From Saccharicrinis sp963675435 (GTDB lineage Bacteria; Bacteroidota; Bacteroidia; Bacteroidales; Marinilabiliaceae), in the NCBI GenBank assembly GCA_963675435.1, contig OY776216.1:4402001-4466000 (forward strand): a stretch of DNA of 64,000 bases. The letters run 5' to 3'. The position numbers were made by a program, and so were the translations under genes. The notes below the pieces were generated by a model. The model saw only the letters and a list, made by a program, of their open reading frames with translations. It did not search any database and was not told the origin of the DNA. Shown here piece by piece: positions 8,961-16,986 of this stretch (its first letter is position 1; each line of letters begins with the position of its first letter).

Positions 8961-9659
8961 ATGAACATAAATATATTTAAAAATAAACAATCGCTGGCCC
9001 TTCATATTGGTCAGCTTTTATATGATAAATCCAATAATCAGGAAAGACTGAATATAGCTTTGTCAGGAGGAAGTACACCAAAAGCAATTTTTGATGAACT
9101 AGTTTTAAATTACAAGGATAAAATTGACTGGAATAAGATACATTTATACTGGGGCGATGAAAGATGCGTTCCTCCCAATGATTCGGAAAGTAATTACAAA
9201 ATGACCTATGATCATTTACTAAGTAAAGTAAATTTTCCGGAGCAAAACGTTCATCGTGTTAAGGGGGAGCTAAATGTTAATAAGGCATGTAAAGACTATA
9301 TTGATGAGATAGATAAAACTATCGGTAAGGTGAATGACCTGCCCCAATTTGATATTGTAATTCTTGGTATGGGAGCTGATGGTCATACAGCCTCAATATT
9401 TCCATATCAGATTGAACTTTGGGATTCAGAAGACATTTGTGTACCGGCAAAACACCCTGAATCAGGTCAGGAAAGAGTTTCGTTTAGTGGAAAATTAATT
9501 AATAACGCCAAAGAAATCTATTTTCTGGTTACAGGTATTGATAAAGCTGAAAAAGTGGCTAAAATCATCAATCAAAAAAATAATTATCTATCTTATCCTG
9601 CTTCATTAGTTAAAACACCTTTATGGTTTTTAGATGAAGAAGCTGCTTCTCAGTTGTAG
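8961..9659 (+). CDS. pgl: 6-phosphogluconolactonase
   Basis: 232 residues from the ATG at 8961, preceded by an A-run (ACACAAAAAAA) typical of local start sites; an upstream ATG at 8907 would add 18 residues with no family similarity. DevB/SOL-family motifs: NIALSGGSTPKAIFDEL near residues 34-50, WGDERCVPPNDSESNY near 70-85, and DIVILGMGADGHTASIFP near 133-150. It hydrolyses 6-phosphogluconolactone to 6-phosphogluconate, following Zwf. The gap to zwf is 131 bp, so the two may share a transcript though they are not overlapping. Confidence 0.93.
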   Translation: MNINIFKNKQSLALHIGQLLYDKSNNQERLNIALSGGSTPKAIFDELVLNYKDKIDWNKIHLYWGDERCVPPNDSESNYKMTYDHLLSKVNFPEQNVHRVKGELNVNKACKDYIDEIDKTIGKVNDLPQFDIVILGMGADGHTASIFPYQIELWDSEDICVPAKHPESGQERVSFSGKLINNAKEIYFLVTGIDKAEKVAKIINQKNNYLSYPASLVKTPLWFLDEEAASQL

Positions 9660-9747
9660 TTTGCTTAGCTACAAATTTGTTAATTCATAAAGAGTAAAGA
9701 CAGGATTTACATAATTTACAGGATGCAAATCTAACTTGCTAATCCTG

Positions 9748-9805
9748 AAATCCTGTCTGAATATTTTTTCTTACCTACTTATTCAATATCCCTCTACCAC
9801 AAAGT
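9748..9805 (+). repeat. diverged 58-bp direct repeat, unit 1
   Basis: Pairs with 10322-10379 without gaps; I count about 45 of 58 identical positions. Both start with AAATCCTGTCT, share ACCTACTTATT in the middle and end TACCAC(A/G)AAGT. The two units bracket the MITE-like element and the TGCGAT-rich stretch. Confidence 0.6.
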
Positions 9806-9881
9806 CTCGAATTTCCAGAAAAAAAGTGGAACAATATAATACACACTATTTAATTCTATTCTTGTCCTTTATAGCAATGCT

Positions 9882-10056
9882 TTAACCCGGATTATGTATT
9901 AGAATTTCGTAATGAACATTGAAAGTACCATAAAACAAGGCTTTACTGAAACGAGGCATAGCATCGTTCTGGTGAGTTGAAGTGAAGTAACGAAGTGTCT
10001 TGTTTTGAAGTAATTTCAATGTGTAATAGATGGTCTAATGCATATTGCGGGTTTAA
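9882..10056 (+). mobile_element. 175-bp MITE-like element, copy 1
   Basis: The element runs from TTAACCCGGATTATG to the TTTAA that follows GCGGG. Its two ends are imperfect inverted repeats about 60 bp long: the left arm (TTAACCCGGATTATGTATTA, then ...ACATTGAAAGTACC...AAAACAAGGC) matches the reverse complement of the right arm (TTAAACCCGCAATATGCATT, then ...ACATTGAAATTACT...AAAACAAGAC). There is no open reading frame. A copy with about 2 differences lies at 46400-46574 in the opposite orientation. Small size, long terminal inverted repeats, TTAA at both ends and near-identity of two distant copies fit a miniature inverted-repeat transposable element; the parent transposase is not in the window. 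Confidence 0.75.
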
Positions 10057-10149
10057 CACATTAACTAAACAAGCTACCTGTTTAACACACACTCATCACC
10101 ACCTTATCGTGCAATAATCGCAAATCTATGGTGTGCAGGTTGCATAAAG

Positions 10150-10276
10150 ATTGCGTAGCGGTTGCGATCATTTGCGATGCAGTTGCGCAGCTGTCTAGTC
10201 CCCAATGCGATGCAGTTGCGATAAATTTGCGATAAAATGGCCTATTTTGCGCACACTTTGCGATAAACTTGCGATG
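10150..10276 (+). repeat. TGCGAT word cluster
   Basis: Seven copies of TGCGAT occur in about 125 bp, plus variants TGCGT and TGCGC, at irregular spacing of roughly 10-33 bp. The longer word TGCGATGCAGTTGCG appears twice. It is neither a clean tandem repeat nor a coding frame. Confidence 0.6.
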
Positions 10277-10321
10277 CCGTAAAGGTCTATTCGGGTCTAT
10301 TCAATAAAACTGTTGAGTCTA

Positions 10322-10379
10322 AAATCCTGTCTATTTTTATTTGCTGACCTACTTATTTTATATTCTTATACCACGAAGT
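10322..10379 (+). repeat. diverged 58-bp direct repeat, unit 2
   Basis: Partner of 9748-9805 in the same orientation, about 45/58 identical. Confidence 0.6.
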
Positions 10380-10519
10380 AAATAAGATTCTTTATAACTC
10401 ATTACTTTTTGCTTTTGAATCTTTTAGCCTTAGAGTCTTAGTGGTGAAGTTTATTATGGCAATACTGATAAACTTCGATTAACATATTATTGAATTTATT
10501 TTACTTAAAGAACTAATTG

Positions 10520-11347
10520 TTAATTTAATCTGTCCAACTGATTTTTTGCTAAATCAATTTCCTTTTTAATTCTGGTAATCTCCTTTAACACAAACGAAAT
10601 TTCATAACCATCACGAATAGCTTCCTTATCAAATTTCTCCATCACAATATAATAACGCTTTTTCCCAATAAACTCAACCTTGAGAGGTAATTTGTAATTC
10701 TGGGATATAAAATCTATGATTCCATTATCTGCATTATCTTTATAATTAACAACCTCCCAATAAGTTCCACCATCTTCAAAGCGTCTGTTATCAAATTCAT
10801 CATAAGGAATTTCTTCACTGATAACAGCCTGATCTTTATGATATACTTTAATTTTATTGTGATAAATGTATTTATCTCCTGAATATCTACTCGAAATATA
10901 GAAATTACCTTCCATATCCAAATGTGCTCTTAAATAGGTTCTATTGAATGAATTTTGTGGTTTCTGACGTTTATGAATAAGTATTTCTTTTTCTCCATAC
11001 TCTTTGCTTATAATGAAGTTTTTCATTAAACCTTCAAGCTCCTTATCTTTTTGAGCTAACGCACTATCTAAAAAAGCCAAACTTCGCTCTTGTTCTCCAA
11101 TTTTTATTTTCCTTATTAAATCTTCTGCCCTGGTTACATATTCAATCTCTCCCGAAAATTCATTAGCTATTGAATCTAATATCAACATAGCATCATTATA
11201 ACGTTCTTGCTCATACAAAGATGAAGCTCTAGAATATTTTTCTTTAGCTATTTCTTCCGAGGTAGGACCACAAGATACAATTGAAACAACAATAAGACTT
11301 AATGCAATGTATATTCTGGAATTTTGAAGTATTTGAATCATAAACAA
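10520..11347 (-). CDS. lipoprotein with TPR-like and coiled-coil segments
   Basis: 275 residues from the first ATG; a second ATG two codons later (11341) is equally plausible. A lipoprotein signal ends in LIVVSIVSC with the Cys near residue 26. The segment EIAKEKYSRASSLYEQERYN and DAMLILDSIANEFSGEIEYV resembles one TPR hairpin, and the last 30 residues (EITRIKKEIDLAKNQLDRLN) are predicted coiled coil. The middle is a beta-rich domain with a paired DGGTYWEVVNYKDNADNG segment. I do not recognise the family. It lies about 160 bp downstream of the protease gene on the same strand and may be co-transcribed. Confidence 0.7.
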   Translation of the reverse strand: MFMIQILQNSRIYIALSLIVVSIVSCGPTSEEIAKEKYSRASSLYEQERYNDAMLILDSIANEFSGEIEYVTRAEDLIRKIKIGEQERSLAFLDSALAQKDKELEGLMKNFIISKEYGEKEILIHKRQKPQNSFNRTYLRAHLDMEGNFYISSRYSGDKYIYHNKIKVYHKDQAVISEEIPYDEFDNRRFEDGGTYWEVVNYKDNADNGIIDFISQNYKLPLKVEFIGKKRYYIVMEKFDKEAIRDGYEISFVLKEITRIKKEIDLAKNQLDRLN

Positions 11348-11510
11348 TAATTTTTAAGCAAAAATATTGATTTTAATATTTTTCACTTATTAAATCGATT
11401 CTTTTTTCAAAAAAACGGAAGCTTCAACACTAAAAAAATAGCACAAAAGATAAATATAGCTATACAAATTGAACGTTCTCCTAAAATTCATTAGGAAGTC
11501 ACAGTATATT

Positions 11511-14243
11511 TTAAAACTTAAGAATCTTTGTAAAGATATTTCCTTTTGAAGTTTTTAATTCAATAAAATAAACGCCCTTACTTAATCCCTTCAAATTAAA
11601 AGATGTATTTCCTGAATTAATATAAACCTTCCCTTTTTTAATAATTTCTCCGCTTGAATCAATAATATACCATTCAGCAAACTCGGAATCTATATTTAAA
11701 TCTTCATAATACATGACTCCTTTAACGTAGTAGCTTTTATAATCAATAAAATAAGTATCCAGATAATCTGAAATGGATTCTTTGATATAAAAATCATCAA
11801 TTGCCGCTCCGTTCCCCCATTCATTATTATCATTAAATAATAATCCTAGCTGAATTATACCGTCATTTTCTTCTATATCAAAACTTTCAGAAACTATGGT
11901 CCAACTTTCAACTGATTCCAAATCTTTTAATAGAACCCAATCCTGATTAATTGAAGTTCGATAATACAGTGAAAGCATATCATTAGTATTGTAAACACTA
12001 TTATTCATGTAATACTGAAAGTCCAGATCTATAACATTTTTATTCTTCATAGCAATCGGCGGACTTATCAACAAATCAGTTACATGTATACCGTTGCCAA
12101 TATTGTCAGAATTAATCCCCATAAACATAGATTGATTATCACTAAAATCAACATACGCTGAACTTAAAGTTGTACAATCACCAAATCGCCAACCTAATTC
12201 TGTATTTAAGCATTGCCAGTCATTATTTTCTATCTCAAATATCTCATGATAAGGAACATGATAAAGTGGCAAAGCTTTCATTGAAACACGATTTGTTAAT
12301 AGAGATCCAAATTTCTCTTCTAGTTTATATACTGCTTTAACTGTATATGTCAGATCATCATACAAATCATAAGAATCATCCATATAAAATGTATCAATTA
12401 CACTAATTACTTCTTCCGAATTTATATAAATTTCATATCCATCAGGAACTACTTTTTCGGGTGGATTCCAATAAATTTTAATACCATTAGAATCGTAAAA
12501 TCCATTTAAGTCTGTTGGAGGTAGAAATCCAACATCATAATCATGTCCTGAAATAATTAAACTAAAGTTTTGTACATCTGTTACTATCTTTGATGCATCC
12601 ACAAATACGATATATCCTCCATTTTCACAGTTTTCAATTAAAACCTGTTCAACATTATCCAACACATTAATACCTGTACCTGCGGATTGCGAAGGAATAG
12701 CTGGATCCAATACAAAAGGATAGTATCCTACATCCCCTTTAACAACATAAAGATCAAGGTCGTTAATGAGTTTCCTTGCAGCATTATTTAGTTCCGCATC
12801 ATTTGCATCACCGGGCAAATCTGTCCAAACTAGTGTTACTTTAAGTTCTTCTCCTTCACTTACTGTTATATATTTAGAATAGATATCATTTTTTAATATC
12901 GATGCCTCTGTAATAACTTTTCCTGCCGATATAATATTATCTTCCAGTAGTTGATGAGCTGATGCAAAATCAACTATTCCCCAACCACTTTTATAATTAG
13001 GACCGATATTCGCGCTAATATTTTTGGCTGAATGGATCAATAAACCTTTAATACTTGAGGCCCTAAGTTTTATACCTGGTTGAAATTGATATTGCAATTC
13101 ATTTAATAATGCAACACCTCCTGTAACGACAGCAGCAGACATTGAAGTACCTGAATAATAAGCATATGCTTTTTCATCTGAAGCAATACTTGAAAATACA
13201 CCAATGCCAGGAGCAACAATATCAGGCTTGATTCTACCATCATCTGTTGGTCCGCACGAAGAAAATGAGGTTAGAACAATCGGATCCTGTTCAAAATCTA
13301 TACTCCCCACTGTAATCACATTTTTTGCAACACCATTTATTCCTATACAATCATAACCTTCCTCTCCGCCATCAATATCACGAACTTCATTTGAATTCTT
13401 CCATTTACCTAACCATACTTTATGAGTTACTGGCTGTTCTTCCGGTCCTTCGTTTAAATCATTGCCTGCAGATACAACCATTGTATAGTTGGGCATTAAA
13501 TTACATAATTCATCTATATTTGCTGTTATTGATCCATACAACCCAAACTTATAATCTTCAACCAAATCAACACCTGTATTACCATACCAGTACCAAATCT
13601 CTTCATCAGTATTATAATTCCATCCTGCTACTGGTCCATAAGAGTGATTAGAAAGGTCTATATCAAAGTTTTCTGAAGCAAAAGCAATTTCTGAAATATC
13701 ATTCACATAATCCGCCGAATATAATCTGGCTGTATTGGCCATTCCTTTTGCCTCTGGATTTACACCATTTGCAATTATTGTCCCTCCAACATGCGTTGCA
13801 TGGTCAACCGGATTGTCTGGTTCTTCGATGATTACCCGATCTAAATTATCATTAAAAAACTCACTATGAGTACAAAAAACATGGCCAGCATCCCAAATTC
13901 CAACCAATTGATGTTCTCCAGAAATACCGATATGCCAATAGGAGTCATTGTAAAAACTACTTATTCCCGAAACAATACTCTCTTGCTGATTATGAGAATG
14001 AAAATACAGAGGTATTCCATCCATGAAATAAATTAAGCGTTTAGGCTTCTTGAGGTTTAATAATGTATCATTTAATATATTATGCAGTTCAAAATAATTT
14101 CTTGCAGCAAAATATTCTTTATAAAACGCCTCCTCTTGATTCTTTATAAACTCATGCAATAATTGCTTATTAGGAGCTAACTGACCTGTGGCATAAAAAA
14201 AAGTACCAGATAAAATACATATAATAAAAATCAGACTTTTCAT
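11511..14243 (-). CDS. subtilisin-like S8 serine protease with type IX secretion domain
   Basis: 910 residues from the ATG at 14243 (MKSLIFIICILSG, signal peptide ending ATGQ); an ATG three codons earlier exists. Numbered from there, the S8 triad is D118 (LVGIWDAGHVFCTHSEF), H148 (DHATHVGGTI) and S367 (YYSGTSMSAAVVTGGVALL), with oxyanion N261 in VSAGND. A jelly-roll-like P domain and a fibronectin III-like module (PPTDLNGFYDSNGIKIYWNP) follow, then a MAM/concanavalin-like segment. The last 75 residues (GEIIKKGKVYINSGNTSFNL, LKGLSKGVYFIELKT, ILKF) form a type A T9SS C-terminal sorting domain. The protein is therefore expected to be exported across the outer membrane and used to digest external protein. 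The Asp motif reads DAG instead of the common DTG/DSG. Confidence 0.9.
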   Translation of the reverse strand: MKSLIFIICILSGTFFYATGQLAPNKQLLHEFIKNQEEAFYKEYFAARNYFELHNILNDTLLNLKKPKRLIYFMDGIPLYFHSHNQQESIVSGISSFYNDSYWHIGISGEHQLVGIWDAGHVFCTHSEFFNDNLDRVIIEEPDNPVDHATHVGGTIIANGVNPEAKGMANTARLYSADYVNDISEIAFASENFDIDLSNHSYGPVAGWNYNTDEEIWYWYGNTGVDLVEDYKFGLYGSITANIDELCNLMPNYTMVVSAGNDLNEGPEEQPVTHKVWLGKWKNSNEVRDIDGGEEGYDCIGINGVAKNVITVGSIDFEQDPIVLTSFSSCGPTDDGRIKPDIVAPGIGVFSSIASDEKAYAYYSGTSMSAAVVTGGVALLNELQYQFQPGIKLRASSIKGLLIHSAKNISANIGPNYKSGWGIVDFASAHQLLEDNIISAGKVITEASILKNDIYSKYITVSEGEELKVTLVWTDLPGDANDAELNNAARKLINDLDLYVVKGDVGYYPFVLDPAIPSQSAGTGINVLDNVEQVLIENCENGGYIVFVDASKIVTDVQNFSLIISGHDYDVGFLPPTDLNGFYDSNGIKIYWNPPEKVVPDGYEIYINSEEVISVIDTFYMDDSYDLYDDLTYTVKAVYKLEEKFGSLLTNRVSMKALPLYHVPYHEIFEIENNDWQCLNTELGWRFGDCTTLSSAYVDFSDNQSMFMGINSDNIGNGIHVTDLLISPPIAMKNKNVIDLDFQYYMNNSVYNTNDMLSLYYRTSINQDWVLLKDLESVESWTIVSESFDIEENDGIIQLGLLFNDNNEWGNGAAIDDFYIKESISDYLDTYFIDYKSYYVKGVMYYEDLNIDSEFAEWYIIDSSGEIIKKGKVYINSGNTSFNLKGLSKGVYFIELKTSKGNIFTKILKF

Positions 14244-14266
14244 ATTATGCAAATTGCTTATAATTT

Positions 14267-14304
14267 AAATAAAGCCTTACAGCGCTTTATGTAAGGCTTT
14301 ATTT
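14267..14304 (-). terminator. strong hairpin after the 381-residue lipoprotein gene
   Basis: A 15-bp perfect stem (14267-14281 with 14290-14304, AAATAAAGCCTTACA) and 8-nt loop lies between the stop of the 14326-15471 gene and the protease start. It has T-rich flanks on both sides and can act as an intrinsic terminator, so the protease probably has its own promoter. Confidence 0.75.
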
Positions 14305-14325
14305 TTAGTACTACAATCACCACTA

Positions 14326-15471
14326 CTACAACGTTGGTTTAGTTGTACTTTCACCTAAATATTCTACCAAAGCACTCTCATGAATAAATTCTAATACCTG
14401 TACAGCATCATCACAAGCCATCGTAAAGCCCTCTAAATTACCAACATTACCACTTATTTTTTCAGAAAAAGCAACATTATCTAGGATTGAATACACACCT
14501 ACTTCATATGACCCTAGTCCATCTAGAGTGGTAATTTTAACCCATCTATATCTATATATTTCTCGGTTGTATTCAAAATTTCTGAAATTATAAAACATTA
14601 GATTTTTATAATACAAATCCTCACAGTCTGCATAAAAGTCGGTTAAAGAAATAGCTTCTTCAGCATTGTATGCATCCATAAAGCCATTTGTATAAGCTAT
14701 TTCATCTTTTAAAACAGTACCTGTTTTATCAGAACCTGCTGCATATGCCGAGGCTGCCAAAAGTAATAAGTCTCCTTCTTCTATTTTATTTCCTTCATCT
14801 AATAAAAATCCTAATTCACCATCAAAACCATTCTGCATCAATTCTTTATAAATGGCCATATTTTCTCTTGGTGAATCAATGGTTTTATCATCTTCTTCAG
14901 TAATTTCAACAAGCCAATCTTCTTGTCCATAAACTGCTACTAATCTACCAGATGCATCGATAGTAATGTAATCTCCCATTAATAAACTTGAAATAGCCTC
15001 ATCTAAACCATTTTCCAAAACACTATTAGGCGAACGAATTAAGTTTATTCTTCCAAACTCAACTTCTTTTGGAAAATAGTTGTTATCATGGATTTCACCT
15101 TCTTCATTAACAGCTAGAGCAACATAATCGTTTCCTTCCATAACGGGTAATCCATTAGCATCAAAGGCCATTACCAAAGGATACCAAATAATTTCTTCAC
15201 CATGTTCATCTTCAACAACTAATGATTCCATTAAAGGAACACCATCTTCATTGCGAAGAAGAACATATAAATCACCGTAATCATCACCTTTTACAACTTG
15301 AGTATCATCATTTTGATTTCTATGATCATTAAGGTCTTTATCTCCACCAACCCATCCTGGAGCATCTGAATCATCAGAATCTGGTCCTACATCAATTGGC
15401 TTGCCCTTTTCACAAGAATATATAAAGAGCAACATTACAACTAACCATAATATTTTTGTATAAGTTTTCAT
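14326..15471 (-). CDS. acidic lipoprotein of unknown function
   Basis: 381 residues. The signal MKTYTKILWLVVMLLFIYSC ends in a lipobox Cys at about residue 20, followed by a very acidic linker (VGPDSDDSDAPGWVGGDKDL). The rest is acidic (many Asp/Glu) with a YGDLYVLLRNEDGVPLMESL segment and a C-terminal half containing TLDGLGSYEVGVYSILDNVA. I recognise no catalytic motif. It is upstream of, and separated by a terminator from, the subtilisin-like protease. Acidic, Asp-rich lipoproteins often sit on the cell surface; that placement is inference. Confidence 0.65.
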   Translation of the reverse strand: MKTYTKILWLVVMLLFIYSCEKGKPIDVGPDSDDSDAPGWVGGDKDLNDHRNQNDDTQVVKGDDYGDLYVLLRNEDGVPLMESLVVEDEHGEEIIWYPLVMAFDANGLPVMEGNDYVALAVNEEGEIHDNNYFPKEVEFGRINLIRSPNSVLENGLDEAISSLLMGDYITIDASGRLVAVYGQEDWLVEITEEDDKTIDSPRENMAIYKELMQNGFDGELGFLLDEGNKIEEGDLLLLAASAYAAGSDKTGTVLKDEIAYTNGFMDAYNAEEAISLTDFYADCEDLYYKNLMFYNFRNFEYNREIYRYRWVKITTLDGLGSYEVGVYSILDNVAFSEKISGNVGNLEGFTMACDDAVQVLEFIHESALVEYLGESTTKPTL

Positions 15472-15669
15472 TTTTTGGAGTTTTAAATTTCACACACAAC
15501 AACACTCTGATAATCTTTTCAATACCACACACTTAATCCAACAAACATTAAAGAAATAATGTAGTCTCTGTTTTGAATTCAAATAAAGAGTAATATAAAT
15601 TTACAGGTACTTTTGAGCAATCTCAATACCCAATGTGAGGAAGGTTTTTACACAAAAATGAGATAGAAT

Positions 15670-16347
15670 CTACCCAAATAGTTTAGAATAACAATGCTCT
15701 TTAGAACAACCTGCACAGAATTGCTCTCCCGGAGACTCTAACATTCCGTTTCTACAAGCGTAACGAATTAAACCAATATAATTTTTAGCTCCAAATTTGT
15801 GCATAATATTTTTGCGGTGTGTTCTAACGGTTGCTTCACTAAGATTTAATTCTTGAGCTATTTGATGTGTAGAATGCATATTTACAATACCTATTAATAC
15901 ATCTAGTTCGCGCCTGGTTAAATTGGTACTATCGTTAGTATGCAATAAATGATTGGAAAGGATCTCTGTAACTCTGGCACTAAAAAACTTTTCACCTCGG
16001 TGTACCTGATTGATACTCAAAAACAAATTATCTTTTGAATCAGACTTTAATACAAAACCGTCAACTCCTAAATGTATGATAATATCAACAAATTGATTAT
16101 CTGAAATAAATCCTACAACGATAACGCTCTGTTTCTTCTTTTTTAAAAATTCAACTTGCTCAATCAATTCAACATTTGGACAGCTTGCTTCAATTAAAAA
16201 AATGTAAGTATTAGAATAATCCAGATCAGGAAGTTGATTAAACTCGAGCATTTTAATCACATTAAAATCAGGATTACCATTTAATAACGAAGCCAAAGAT
16301 TCACCCCATAATAAATATTTATACAAGATTACTAAGTGCTTCTTCAT
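15670..16347 (-). CDS. LuxR/NarL-type regulator with degenerate receiver and Cys tail
   Basis: 225 residues. The C-terminal HTH is clear (about 143-205: NLTRRELDVLIGIVNMHST, QIAQELNLSEATVRTHRKNI). The N-terminal receiver-like domain has the fold's pattern (SVIVVGFISDNQFVDIIIHL, GVDGFVLKSD) but the phospho-acceptor position in YIFLIEAS is Glu (E53) instead of Asp, and the acidic pair near the N-terminus is absent (LYKYLL). The tail holds C211-x2-C214-x4-C219 (FCAGCSKEHC), which could bind a metal or a cluster. No histidine kinase gene is adjacent. A phosphorylation-independent, possibly redox- or metal-responsive regulator is inferred. Confidence 0.82.
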   Translation of the reverse strand: MKKHLVILYKYLLWGESLASLLNGNPDFNVIKMLEFNQLPDLDYSNTYIFLIEASCPNVELIEQVEFLKKKKQSVIVVGFISDNQFVDIIIHLGVDGFVLKSDSKDNLFLSINQVHRGEKFFSARVTEILSNHLLHTNDSTNLTRRELDVLIGIVNMHSTHQIAQELNLSEATVRTHRKNIMHKFGAKNYIGLIRYACRNGMLESPGEQFCAGCSKEHCYSKLFG

Positions 16348-16410
16348 AAATGAAAATTTTTAGTTTATAAAAAAATAATCTATTTTTTATTTTAGATTAA
16401 CTTTGTTTTT

Positions 16411-16435
16411 ATTGTAAGAACCTTACAATAAGGTT
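16411..16435 (-). promoter_or_regulatory. two overlapping palindromes upstream of the LuxR-type gene
   Basis: ATTGTAAG-AAC-CTTACAAT (16411-16429) and AACCTTA-CAA-TAAGGTT (16419-16435) are both perfect inverted repeats sharing the middle sequence. They lie 64-88 bp upstream of the regulator's ATG. A dimeric regulator's operator is the simplest reading. Confidence 0.5.
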
Positions 16436-16475
16436 ACTCTATCTATAAATTATCATTTATTTTTAGTAAAGTCAA

Positions 16476-16508
16476 TAAAAAAAGGTGTTTCATATTATTG
16501 AAACACCT
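16476..16508 (-). terminator. intrinsic terminator after ssb
   Basis: A 10-bp perfect stem AGGTGTTTCA (16483-16492) / TGAAACACCT (16499-16508) with a 6-nt loop is followed, on the minus strand, by a run of T. It lies 25 bp beyond the ssb stop. Confidence 0.85.
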
Positions 16509-16532
16509 CAGAATTAAAATTAATCAGCTATT

Positions 16533-16853
16533 CTAATTTAAAAACTCAAACTCCTTGACTCTTATTCCCAAGGATGATTGTATTTCTCCATTTTTATTTT
16601 GAAAACCAGAACTGTATGGTTCTCCTTCTATCAAAACTTTTTTACCTTTCTTTAAGTATTCTGCAAATTTGGTATCAGTTTCTTTTGATCTCCAAATATC
16701 AGCTCTAATCCATTCTGTTTTTTCAACCTTTTCCCCTTTGGCATTTTTATAGGTTCTGGTTACAGCAATATCAAAATTGATTACTTTATTATTTCCGACT
16801 TCTTTTACAGTGGCGTCAGAACCTAAGTTGCCACTTAACATCATTTTAAACAT
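16533..16853 (-). CDS. ssb: short single-stranded DNA-binding protein
   Basis: 106 residues forming one OB fold: MFKMMLSGNLGSDATVKEVG, VINFDIAVTRTYKNAKGEKV, EWIRADIWRSKETDTKFAEY, KKGKKVLIEGEPYSSGFQNK. Canonical SSB proteins are longer and finish with an acidic tip that recruits repair and replication enzymes; this one stops at RVKEFEFLN and has neither linker nor tip. Bacteroidota often carry several ssb genes, so this may be an accessory SSB. It is monocistronic: terminator downstream, -7 box upstream. Confidence 0.9.
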   Translation of the reverse strand: MFKMMLSGNLGSDATVKEVGNNKVINFDIAVTRTYKNAKGEKVEKTEWIRADIWRSKETDTKFAEYLKKGKKVLIEGEPYSSGFQNKNGEIQSSLGIRVKEFEFLN

Positions 16854-16887
16854 AGTTTATAAATTTGTTTGATTAAACATATTATAT

Positions 16888-16895
16888 CAAATATA
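16888..16895 (-). promoter_or_regulatory. putative -7 box of ssb
   Basis: On the minus strand the sequence reads TATATTTG, an exact TAnnTTTG match, about 35 bp before the ssb start codon. A TTTG at 16910-16913 is slightly too close to be an ideal -33 element. Confidence 0.5.
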
Positions 16896-16986
16896 ACATA
16901 TTAAAACATCAAATAAAATATTTTTAAAACAACTTTTTAAAAAAATTACATTAAACTATATTACAACAACTTACAAAACCAATATT

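Larger units (their letters stand above)
9660..10519. other. 860-bp gene-free region with repeats
   Basis: No convincing coding frame. From left to right it holds an inverted pair AGACAGGATTT (9698-9708) / AAATCCTGTCT (9748-9758) that may end the zwf-pgl transcript, the first unit of a diverged direct repeat (9748-9805), a 175-bp MITE-like element (9882-10056), a stretch with repeated TGCGAT words (about 10150-10276), and the second direct-repeat unit (10322-10379). Its base composition is richer in GC around 10140-10280 than the surroundings. Confidence 0.7.
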
